DNA of 64,000 nucleotides from Tessaracoccus sp. (lineage in GTDB: Bacteria > Actinomycetota > Actinomycetes > Propionibacteriales > Propionibacteriaceae). The translations under genes and the position numbers were made by a program. The notes below the pieces were generated by a model. That model was not told the origin of the DNA, did no database searches, and saw only the letters and a list, made by a program, of their open reading frames with translations. Location: the NCBI RefSeq assembly GCF_016714275.1, contig NZ_JADJNP010000001.1, positions 62,001 through 126,000 of the forward strand, given 5' to 3'. Positions 12,428 through 19,555 of the stretch are shown here, in pieces (positions within the stretch are counted from its first letter, which is position 1; each line of letters starts with the position of its first letter).

Positions 12428-12527
12428 GCCTCTCCTTTGTCGAGCCGACCTTCAGTCTACGAGCCGGGGCAGACAGAACCGGTCAGGGGACGCCCGGGCC
12501 TGTCCCGGATTCCCCTAGGCTGGGGGG

Positions 12528-13274
12528 ATGGATCCGCTGCCTCCTCGCCTGCGCCGCGACGTCGTCAGCTTCGTGCGTCGCAGCGCCCGCATGAACGAGT
12601 CGCAGGCCAGCGCGTGGGAGCGTCACGAGCGCGACTTCGTCGTCGAGGTCGAGCGCGGCGACATGTCGACGTCGATCGCCGACGGCGCCTCCGTCGACTG
12701 GCCCGCGGTTTTCGGCCGCGAGGCGCCGCTGATCGTCGAGATCGGGTCGGGGGCTGGCGACTCGCTCGTCCCCATGGCAGCGGGTCGGCCCGAGGCCAAC
12801 GTCGTTGCGTTCGAGGTGTTCGAGCCCGCCATCGCCTCCACGCTGGGCAAGATCGGCCGCCAGGGTCTCGGCAACGTCCGCGTCGTCATCGCCGACGGCA
12901 CCCAGGGTCTCGCGAAGCTGTTCGAGGACGGTACGCTCACCGAGCTGTGGACGTTCTTCGCCGACCCCTGGCACAAGAAGCGTCACCACAAGAGGCGCCT
13001 TGTCAGCACCGAGTTCGCCGCGCTGGTCGCGCGCAAGCTCGCGCCCGGCGGCGTGTGGCGGCTGGCCACCGACTGGGAGGACTATGCGCTGTGGATGCGG
13101 GAGCATCTCGACGGCGCTCCCGGGCTCCGCAACGAGTTCCTGGACGACGAGCACGACGGTTGGGCGCCGCGACTCGCCGAGCGCCCTGTCACCAAGTACG
13201 AGGCGAAAGGCCGTGCCGCCGGGCGGCGGGTCTACGACCTGACGTATCGGAGGGTCGATGAGGCTCAGGATTGA
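12528..13274 (+). CDS. trmB: tRNA (guanine-N7-)-methyltransferase
   Basis: TrmB makes m7G46 in the tRNA variable loop using SAM. The SAM motif EIGSGAGDS (residues 71-79) and the diagnostic FADPWHKKRHHKRRLV block are present, with a normal C-terminal TKYEAKG motif that contacts tRNA. Length 248. A TAGGCT -10 (12516-12521) ends 6 bases before the ATG. The intervening run of G could pass for a ribosome site but would largely lie upstream of the transcript, so it is probably leaderless. It overlaps truA by 17 bases, so the tRNA-modification genes form one unit. Confidence 0.95.
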   Translation: MDPLPPRLRRDVVSFVRRSARMNESQASAWERHERDFVVEVERGDMSTSIADGASVDWPAVFGREAPLIVEIGSGAGDSLVPMAAGRPEANVVAFEVFEPAIASTLGKIGRQGLGNVRVVIADGTQGLAKLFEDGTLTELWTFFADPWHKKRHHKRRLVSTEFAALVARKLAPGGVWRLATDWEDYALWMREHLDGAPGLRNEFLDDEHDGWAPRLAERPVTKYEAKGRAAGRRVYDLTYRRVDEAQD

Positions 13275-14082
13275 CCTGGCCTACGACGGCACCGACTTCC
13301 ACGGCTGGGCGGTGCAACCCGGCCTGCGCACCGTCCAGGGCGTGCTCGAGGAGTGGATCCCGCGCGTCCTGCGCCTGACCGATGCGCCCCAGTTGGTCGT
13401 CGCCGGCCGCACGGACGCGGGCGTGCATGCCCGCGCCCAGGTCTGTCACCTCGACATCGATGGCGACGACGACCGCTCCGCCGAGCTGCTCCGCCGACTC
13501 CAGCGCGTGCTCCCGGCCGATATCGTCGTGTCAGCGGTACGGCCCGCGCCCGCTGGGTTCGACGCGAGGTTCTCCGCCGTCTGGCGACGCTACTGCTACC
13601 GGCTCGTCGACGAGGCCGTCGCCCCGGACCCGCTGCTGCGCAACCACATCGCGCAGGTGCGAAACGGCATCGACGTCGACGCCTTGAACACAGGCGCTCA
13701 GACTCTGTTGGGACTGCGCGACTTCGCACCCTTCTGCAAGCCCCGCGACGGCGCCACCACCATCCGTGAGCTGCGCGAGCTGACCGCGCATCGCCGGGTC
13801 GACGGCGTCGTCGAGATCTGGCTGCAGGCCGACGCCTTCTGTCACTCGATGGTCCGCTCGCTCGTCGGCGCGCTCACCGCCGTCGCGAGCGGGCAGCGAA
13901 ATCTCGCCTGGCTCGAGGCCACAGCCGAACGCGACGTCCGCGCCCCCGACGTTCAGGTCATGCCGGCGCGCGGTCTCACCCTGGAGGCTGTCGGGTACCC
14001 CGCCGACGACCAGCTCTCCGCGCGAGCGCTAGAGGCCCGAGCAACACGCACCCTCCCCGTCGATCCAGGAGTGACCGCCTGA
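13258..14082 (+). CDS. truA: tRNA pseudouridine(38-40) synthase
   Basis: TruA modifies U38-U40 in the anticodon stem. The catalytic aspartate is D53 in AGRTDAGVHA, and the N-terminal YDGTDFHGW and C-terminal FCHSMVRSLVG motifs are present. Length 274. It starts inside the end of trmB (17-base overlap) and its TGA overlaps the ATG of the next gene by one base. In many actinobacteria truA lies between rplQ and rplM; here it has been separated from both and sits with trmB. Confidence 0.95.
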   Translation: MRLRIDLAYDGTDFHGWAVQPGLRTVQGVLEEWIPRVLRLTDAPQLVVAGRTDAGVHARAQVCHLDIDGDDDRSAELLRRLQRVLPADIVVSAVRPAPAGFDARFSAVWRRYCYRLVDEAVAPDPLLRNHIAQVRNGIDVDALNTGAQTLLGLRDFAPFCKPRDGATTIRELRELTAHRRVDGVVEIWLQADAFCHSMVRSLVGALTAVASGQRNLAWLEATAERDVRAPDVQVMPARGLTLEAVGYPADDQLSARALEARATRTLPVDPGVTA

Positions 14083-14672
14083 TGTCCCACTACTTCCACA
14101 CCCCCGACGAACCGCTGGTCACACACGAGTTCGCCGCCACGGTGTTCGGGCGCGAGCTGACCTTCACGGCGGCGCCGGGCGTGTTCTCCGGTCACCGGCT
14201 GGACCTCGGCACCTCGGTCCTGCTCCGCAACGTGGAGCCGCCCGCCGACGGCCACGTGCTGGACCTGGGATGCGGCGTCGGGACCATCGCCGTCGGCCTC
14301 GCCGTCGCCTCGCCCAGCATCACCGTCGATGCCGTTGACGTCAACGAGCGCGCTGTGGAGCTGACGACCCTGAACGCCGTCGAACACGGCGTCGACGACC
14401 GCGTGCACGCGTGTCGCCCCGACGAGGTTCCCGCCGATGTCCAGTTCGACGAGATCTGGTCCAACCCGCCAATCCGCATCGGGAAGCAGGCACTCCACGA
14501 GCTGCTGCTGATCTGGCTCCCCCGCCTGCGGCCTGGCGGCGCAGCGTATCTTGTCGTCGGCAAGAACCTTGGCGGCGACTCGCTCCACCGCTGGCTCACC
14601 GAGCAGGGCTACCCGACGGAGCGGATCGCCTCCGCCAAGGGCTTCCGCGTCCTACGCACGTCGAGAAGTTGA
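14082..14672 (+). CDS. Class I SAM methyltransferase, RsmC-like
   Basis: 196 residues with a Rossmann methyltransferase core: DLGCGVGTIAVGLA (motif I), DVNERAVELTTLNA (motif II) and the catalytic NPPIRIGK motif (IV). The NPP(I/F)R signature is typical of RsmC/RsmD-type N2-guanine rRNA methyltransferases that act on 16S G1207. It is about half the size of E. coli RsmC because it lacks the N-terminal pseudo-domain. Its ATG overlaps the truA stop by one base, giving a trmB-truA-methyltransferase RNA-modification operon. Confidence 0.85.
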   Translation: MSHYFHTPDEPLVTHEFAATVFGRELTFTAAPGVFSGHRLDLGTSVLLRNVEPPADGHVLDLGCGVGTIAVGLAVASPSITVDAVDVNERAVELTTLNAVEHGVDDRVHACRPDEVPADVQFDEIWSNPPIRIGKQALHELLLIWLPRLRPGGAAYLVVGKNLGGDSLHRWLTEQGYPTERIASAKGFRVLRTSRS

Positions 14673-14752
14673 AGCAGCAACTACTTTTCCGCACTACGAT
14701 GGGACGAGTCAGCGCGCCATCCGGCGCGGGTCTCATTCGTTAGGAGTCAGCA

Positions 14753-15364
14753 ATGACCTACACCCTCCCCGATCTCGACTACGACTACGGCGCACTCGCG
14801 CCTTACATCGCCCCGGAGATCATGGAGCTGCACCACAGCAAGCACCATGCGGCCTACGTCGCCGGCGCCAACACTGCCCTCGAGCAGCTGGCCGCCGCGC
14901 GCGACAAGGGCGAGTTCGGCGCCATCCCGAAGCTGGAGAAGGATCTGGCCTTCCACCTCGGCGGCCACATCAACCACTCGGTGTTCTGGAAGAACATGTC
15001 GCCCGACGGCGGCGGCGAGCCCGACGGCGACGTCGCGGCCGCGATCGATGAGTTCTTCGGCTCCTTCGACGGCTTCAAGGGCCAGTTCAACGCGGCCGCC
15101 AACAGCATCCAGGGCTCCGGCTGGTCGATGTTGGTGTGGGACACCCTCGGCCAGCGCCTGAACATCAACCAGCTGTACGACCAGCAGGGCAACCTGCCCG
15201 TCGGCCAGCTGCCGATCCTGCAGCTCGACATGTGGGAGCACGCCTTCTACCTGCAGTACAAGAACGTGAAGGGCGACTACGTCACCGCCTGGTGGAACGT
15301 GGTCAACTGGGCCGACGTCGCGACGCGCTTCGCTGCTGCCAAGGCCTCGGGTATCAGCTACTGA
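14753..15364 (+). CDS. sodA: Superoxide dismutase, Fe/Mn family
   Basis: 203-residue Fe/Mn-type SOD that converts superoxide to hydrogen peroxide and oxygen in the cytoplasm. Metal ligands sit in HHSKHHAAYV, INHSVFWKNM and the signature DMWEHAFY. Metal preference cannot be read safely from sequence. A TAGGAG ribosome site ends 7 bases before the ATG. A TACGAT -10 candidate at 14695-14700 gives a short leader, but its -35 is weak. A strong terminator follows, so it is monocistronic. Confidence 0.95.
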   Translation: MTYTLPDLDYDYGALAPYIAPEIMELHHSKHHAAYVAGANTALEQLAAARDKGEFGAIPKLEKDLAFHLGGHINHSVFWKNMSPDGGGEPDGDVAAAIDEFFGSFDGFKGQFNAAANSIQGSGWSMLVWDTLGQRLNINQLYDQQGNLPVGQLPILQLDMWEHAFYLQYKNVKGDYVTAWWNVVNWADVATRFAAAKASGISY

Positions 15365-15386
15365 TCCACACCTTGCACGGTTTACC

Positions 15387-15432
15387 AAGAACTCGGCCCA
15401 ACTCGCACGCGCGCTAGTTGGGCCGAGTTCTT
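15387..15432 (+). terminator. Terminator of the superoxide dismutase gene
   Basis: Perfect 17-bp inverted repeat (arms 15387-15403 and 15416-15432) with a 12-base loop, 22 bases after the SOD stop. The arm is AAGAACTCGGCCCAACT; the distal end finishes TTCTTG. It reads well in both directions. Confidence 0.9.
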
Positions 15433-15810
15433 GTCAGTCTGGCGCACAGGTGACGCAGGATCGCCTTGTCGATGCTCACCGAGGTTGTACCCGTCAGCCA
15501 GAACGGCCTCCCAGGTCGGAGCCGTCACTTCCAGGCGCCCCAGCCGGTTAGCCAGGGAGCCGACCGAAAGAGTGCGGCTGCTTCCGTCGCTATACCGACG
15601 CACGCAGCCGCGTTGACCTCAGGGGCGGGACAGAACCGACGCACGCAGCCGCACTGATCCCACCACAGCGGGGTCCCCGGAGCCGACGATCCGCGGTTGG
15701 CGTACCGCTCGCACAGACCCAGCTCAGGTTCGCAGAGAAGCCGTGGGTGATTTGGTTTCGACAACGATCCGGACGCTCCCCGCCACGGACCGGTTCAACG
15801 AGCGGGAGCC
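15433..15810. repeat. Gene-free region with an 18-bp direct repeat
   Basis: No open frame here looks like a protein. The sequence ACCGACGCACGCAGCCGC occurs twice (15594-15611 and 15635-15652). A partly inverted copy, AGTGCGGCTGC, lies at 15571-15581 and could pair with GCAGCCGCACT after the second repeat. Near the right edge a segment with GGTTTCGACA (15754) and TTCAACGAGCGGG (15794) resembles intergenic repeats elsewhere in the window (6640, 34623). Confidence 0.6.
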
Positions 15811-17739
15811 TCAACCGACGCGAAGCACCTCGCGGAGGATGCGGCGGGCGACGTCCTCGCCGAAGCGGTCGGCGTCGACGTGGCTGCCGTCCGGGCGCAG
15901 AAGCACACCCTCGGCCGTGTCCTCGCCCGCGTCCGCGACGAGGTCGTCGCACGACGACGGCGACTGCGGTTCCGCCGGCTCCGGGTCGGCGCACAGCAGC
16001 GGGTCCATCCGGAAGGTGCGCACGCGGCCGTCTTCCTCGGCGAGCCGCTCGACGAGGTCGTTCCACCGTCGGCGGTACTCATCGTGATTCATCATCAGGT
16101 CGTACAGCGGGTGGCACGAATCCTTGTCGCAGCGCGTCGACATCCCCAGGCCCGGGCGCTCGGTCTGCGCGATCACCAACCTCGCGCCCGTGGCGGTCAG
16201 ACGGTCGATCGTGGCCCGAAGGTCGCGCTCCTGGGCCACCCAGAACGCATCCTCCTCCGGGCCGACGACGCGGCCGTCGACCCAGCGCTGGTGGATCTCG
16301 TACCTCGACCACCAGAACACGATCTCCGGCCGAACGACCCGCAGCCGCTCGTCCTGAATGTCCTCCATGACGCGGCAGTCGCCCTTGCCCTCGTGGTCCG
16401 GCTTGAGGTACTCCTGCAGCTCGATCGGCATCGGCGGGCAGCCGCCCCGGGCCGCACCATCGACGACAAACCCGTCGCCCCGCGCGGCGGCGTCGAACGA
16501 GTCCATCAGGCGGTAGGGCACGGAGTCGCCGATGATGAGGATCGCAGGCCGGCCGTCGGTGAGCGGGGCGAGACGCAGCGCCGTCGACCAACCGACGACC
16601 ACGAGGGTGATGGCAACGGCCCCGCCCAGAACACGACGCGGCGTCAGCCACGGCGAGAGCCTGCCTCGCCGGATCGGCTGCTCGACGAGGTGGTAGGAGA
16701 CCACCGCGCAGGCGACGGTCGCCGCGAGCGCCACCGCCGCCGCGCCTGGCCGGAACTCCTCGCGGTGCGCGACCCCCAGCCACACGCTCCACGGCCAGTG
16801 CCAGATGTACAGGCCGTAGGAGATCTTCCCGAGATAGGCCACCGGGGCCCAGCCCAGGACTCGCGCGACGGCCGTGCCCGGTCCCGCGAGTAGTCCCGCG
16901 ATCAGCACGGCGACCGCGAGGCTCAACCCCAGTGCTCCGCCCTGGAAGTAGAAGGGGCTCGGACCCGCGAGGAACGGCAGCACGGCCACGGCGCCCACGA
17001 CCCCGACCGCCGTCAGCATCCGCGCGTGCCGCGCGCACCACTCCCTCGCCCTCCCTCGGCTGAGCACGATCGCCAGCAGCGCGCCCAACAGCGGCTCGAA
17101 CGCCTTGGCGTCGGTACCCATGTACGCGCGGTCCGGCGCAGCCGGGTCGTAGAGCGCGGCCAACGCCACCGCCGACGCAGCGATCAGCGCCCCGGCGAGC
17201 ACGCCTAACCACGCCACCGTGCGGTCGGGTTCATTGATTTTGACCAGCGGGAGGCGACCCCGCGCCAGCATCGCTGTCGCGCCGATCAGCAGCGGCCAGA
17301 CGAAGTAGAACTGCTCCTCGACCGCGAGCGACCACATGTGCAGCAGGAGCGACGGCGTACCGTCCGAGGCGAAGTAGCTCGTCGACTCCAGGAAGTGCCA
17401 GTTACCGACGTACAGCGCGGTCCAGAACACGTCCCACGACGCAGCCGCGCGCCGGTGCAGCGGGAGCATGAACGTCGCGTAGGCCAGGACGACCAGCAGC
17501 GCGAGGGCGGCAGCCGGGAGCAGCCGCTTGAACCGTCGCTGCCAGAAGCTCGCGAACCGCGGCCGCCCGTCGCGCTCCACGTCGCGCAACAACCCGGCGG
17601 TGATCAGGTACCCGGAAAGGACGAAGAAGACGTCGACGCCCGCAAACCCCAACCCCATCCTCGGCACACTGAGATGGAACGCGATGACCAACCCGACGGC
17701 GACCGTGCGCAGCCCGTCGAGACTCGGGATGTAGGTCAA
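15811..17739 (-). CDS. Membrane O-acyltransferase with SGNH domain (OatA-like)
   Basis: 642 residues. The N-terminal ~370 residues form an acyltransferase-3 domain with about ten membrane segments. It has the early SLDGLRTVAVGLVIAFH histidine motif and GVDVFFVLSGYLIT. The C-terminal ~230 residues are an extracellular SGNH-type domain with the block I serine in ILIIGDSVPYR. This two-part layout is that of OatA-like enzymes that O-acetylate cell-surface polysaccharide or peptidoglycan; the acceptor is unknown. The start is an unusual TTG that overlaps the TGA of the upstream gene (TTGA), so translation is probably coupled. It is the last gene of an envelope operon with a transglutaminase-like protein and a glycosyltransferase. 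Confidence 0.88.
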   Translation of the reverse strand: MTYIPSLDGLRTVAVGLVIAFHLSVPRMGLGFAGVDVFFVLSGYLITAGLLRDVERDGRPRFASFWQRRFKRLLPAAALALLVVLAYATFMLPLHRRAAASWDVFWTALYVGNWHFLESTSYFASDGTPSLLLHMWSLAVEEQFYFVWPLLIGATAMLARGRLPLVKINEPDRTVAWLGVLAGALIAASAVALAALYDPAAPDRAYMGTDAKAFEPLLGALLAIVLSRGRAREWCARHARMLTAVGVVGAVAVLPFLAGPSPFYFQGGALGLSLAVAVLIAGLLAGPGTAVARVLGWAPVAYLGKISYGLYIWHWPWSVWLGVAHREEFRPGAAAVALAATVACAVVSYHLVEQPIRRGRLSPWLTPRRVLGGAVAITLVVVGWSTALRLAPLTDGRPAILIIGDSVPYRLMDSFDAAARGDGFVVDGAARGGCPPMPIELQEYLKPDHEGKGDCRVMEDIQDERLRVVRPEIVFWWSRYEIHQRWVDGRVVGPEEDAFWVAQERDLRATIDRLTATGARLVIAQTERPGLGMSTRCDKDSCHPLYDLMMNHDEYRRRWNDLVERLAEEDGRVRTFRMDPLLCADPEPAEPQSPSSCDDLVADAGEDTAEGVLLRPDGSHVDADRFGEDVARRILREVLRVG

Positions 17740-18335
17740 CGGTCACCGTAGACCCAAGGGGCCACGGGGCGGCCGCCCACCCAGGCGCGCCACACCTCGG
17801 CGACAACGAAGGGAATCAGCGCGGCGCCTACCGCCCACCGCGTCACCCTCCGCAGCGGCAACTCCGTGGTCAACGGGACGAACGGCGGCTCGCCGAGCCT
17901 GCTGTCCTCGCGCGAGGCACAGGCGTCCAGCTCGCGCCCGTCGACGATCACCTTTGCCCAGGTGTGCCCAGCGAGCCACCACGGATAGCCGAAGCCGCGC
18001 ACGCGCGCGGCGTGCACGAGGCGCACCTCGAAGCCCAAGCCGCGCAACACGAGCAGCAGGACGGTGTTGTACTGATGCGACCAACCGCGGTGAGCCGCCA
18101 GGGAAAGCCGCGGCGGCTCCCCCAGGTGCCACAGCGAGTGCGTCGGGTACGCCCGGGCCACCGCCACGATCGCCTCGTCGACCAGCGCCGCCCCGGCAAG
18201 CCCCGTCGCCCTGCACTCCGCGATCAGACCTTCGACGGTGTCCGGCCCGTCGGTGAGGGTCGGCGGGGGCGCCATCACCCAGACCGGAACCAACGCCGCA
18301 CCCAGGACGAGGGGGACGACCACACGCAGCTTCAT
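17736..18335 (-). CDS. Secreted or anchored transglutaminase-like protein, no obvious catalytic Cys
   Basis: About 199 residues from ATG 18335, which overlaps the glycosyltransferase stop (ATGA) and has a strong GGAGGGGAG ribosome site. An N-terminal hydrophobic segment (MKLRVVVPLVLGAALVPVWV) looks like a signal or anchor, and another lies near the C-terminus. The middle resembles a transglutaminase core: VLRGLGFEVRLVHA, then GHTWAKVIVDGRELDA, with H and D where the family has them. The position of the catalytic Cys is occupied by GWSHQYN, so I see no nucleophile. It may bind rather than catalyse. The assignment is inferred and moderate; the operon context points to envelope work. Confidence 0.6.
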   Translation of the reverse strand: MKLRVVVPLVLGAALVPVWVMAPPPTLTDGPDTVEGLIAECRATGLAGAALVDEAIVAVARAYPTHSLWHLGEPPRLSLAAHRGWSHQYNTVLLLVLRGLGFEVRLVHAARVRGFGYPWWLAGHTWAKVIVDGRELDACASREDSRLGEPPFVPLTTELPLRRVTRWAVGAALIPFVVAEVWRAWVGGRPVAPWVYGDR

Positions 18336-19480
18336 GACTCTCCCCTCCTGCGGGCGAACCCCCGCAGCGATCGGTACGGGATCTCTTCGGAAAGCTGATG
18401 GTGCAGCGCAAGCAGTTGGTCGATCGTGCGCCGCCACGGATACTGCTCCGCCCGCATTCGCGCCGCCACGCGCAGCTCAGGGCCGAGCCGCGGCAGCAGG
18501 GACTCGACGGCGTCGGCCAGCGAGATGGGGTCGGGGCGGCCAGCGGCGCCCGACGTCGCGTCGACGAGTTCATGCGCGCCCCCGCGGTTCGAGGTCACCA
18601 CCGGGGTACCGCACGCCAGCGCCTCCAGCACCGCGAGGCCGAAGGTCTCGGCCGGGCAGACGGAGAGGGAGACGTCGGCGGCAGCGATCCGCCGCGCGAC
18701 CTCGCGCCTGCCCGCGACGAAGCCGTGGAAGGACACCGGGGCGTCGCCTGCCGCGGCCTGGAGCTCGGCCTGGTCGGGGCCTGTGCCGTACAGGTCAAGT
18801 CGGACGCGGTGCCCGCGCCGGTGCAGCTCGGCGACGGTGGCGACGGCCAGTTGCGGGCTCTTCTCGTGCGACAGCCGGCCGACGTAGCAGAACTTCAGCA
18901 CGCCGTCGTCGGCGGGGCTCCCTGCCGAGGGGTGGAACGTCTCCAGGTCCACCCCCAAAGGCGCGAGCTCGAGCCGGGCGCCCGTCTGGGCGAACTCGTC
19001 GGCGGCGAATCGGCTGGTGACGACCACGGCGTCGAACTCCTTGGCGAGCCTGCGGTTCAGCGCGCCGACGGCGGCCTCCACCCCGAACGACCGCCGCGCC
19101 CACATGGCCAGCATGTCCGAGAGGCGCTCGTGGCTGAACATGATGGAGCCGACGCTGCGCTTCGCGGCCCAGCGGCCCACTGGGGACAGCGTCCACTTGT
19201 CGGAGACCTCGACACTGGTGGGCCGGAAACGGTCGAGCACGTCCAGCGCCCGCCACGGCTGGAAGATCATGCGGTACTGCTCTGTGACCTTCGGAGCGCG
19301 CACCGACACGAGAATCCCGGCCTCGGACTCGACGACCTCGTCGCGCGCACCGGGGAACACGAAGATGCGCGTGTGCCCGGCGTCGACATAGCCCTGGCCC
19401 AGCTGGTCGATCACGACCTTCATGCCGCCCGATGTGGGGCCGACGAAGTTGGCCAGCTGGGCGATCCGCATGCGCCCCAT
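18332..19480 (-). CDS. GT4-family glycosyltransferase, PimC-like
   Basis: 382 residues with a GT-B fold. The N-terminus IAQLANFVGPTSGG and the middle segments SVEVSDKWTLSPVGRW and MFSHERL match mycobacterial PimC-type mannosyltransferases acting on phosphatidylinositol mannosides. The C-terminal half has GVDLETFHP, YVGRLSHEKS and the E-x7-E-like donor site ETFGLAVLEALACG. A GDP-mannose donor is inferred from family. ATG 19471 (MRIAQLAN) is a possible shorter start. It heads a three-gene leftward operon joined by 4-base overlaps and is divergent from ppc. Confidence 0.85.
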   Translation of the reverse strand: MGRMRIAQLANFVGPTSGGMKVVIDQLGQGYVDAGHTRIFVFPGARDEVVESEAGILVSVRAPKVTEQYRMIFQPWRALDVLDRFRPTSVEVSDKWTLSPVGRWAAKRSVGSIMFSHERLSDMLAMWARRSFGVEAAVGALNRRLAKEFDAVVVTSRFAADEFAQTGARLELAPLGVDLETFHPSAGSPADDGVLKFCYVGRLSHEKSPQLAVATVAELHRRGHRVRLDLYGTGPDQAELQAAAGDAPVSFHGFVAGRREVARRIAAADVSLSVCPAETFGLAVLEALACGTPVVTSNRGGAHELVDATSGAAGRPDPISLADAVESLLPRLGPELRVAARMRAEQYPWRRTIDQLLALHHQLSEEIPYRSLRGFARRRGES

Positions 19481-19555
19481 CTAATCAGACCCACGATACG
19501 GCCCCGAAACGTTCGGGAAACACCGCGGGCGGCGGGCACGACTAGTGTGTTCCGC

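Noticed and set aside
18398..19555. A 386-codon upstream extension of the ppc reading frame
   Set aside because: It is antisense to the glycosyltransferase gene; PEPC similarity and the -10 element both place the start at 19556.
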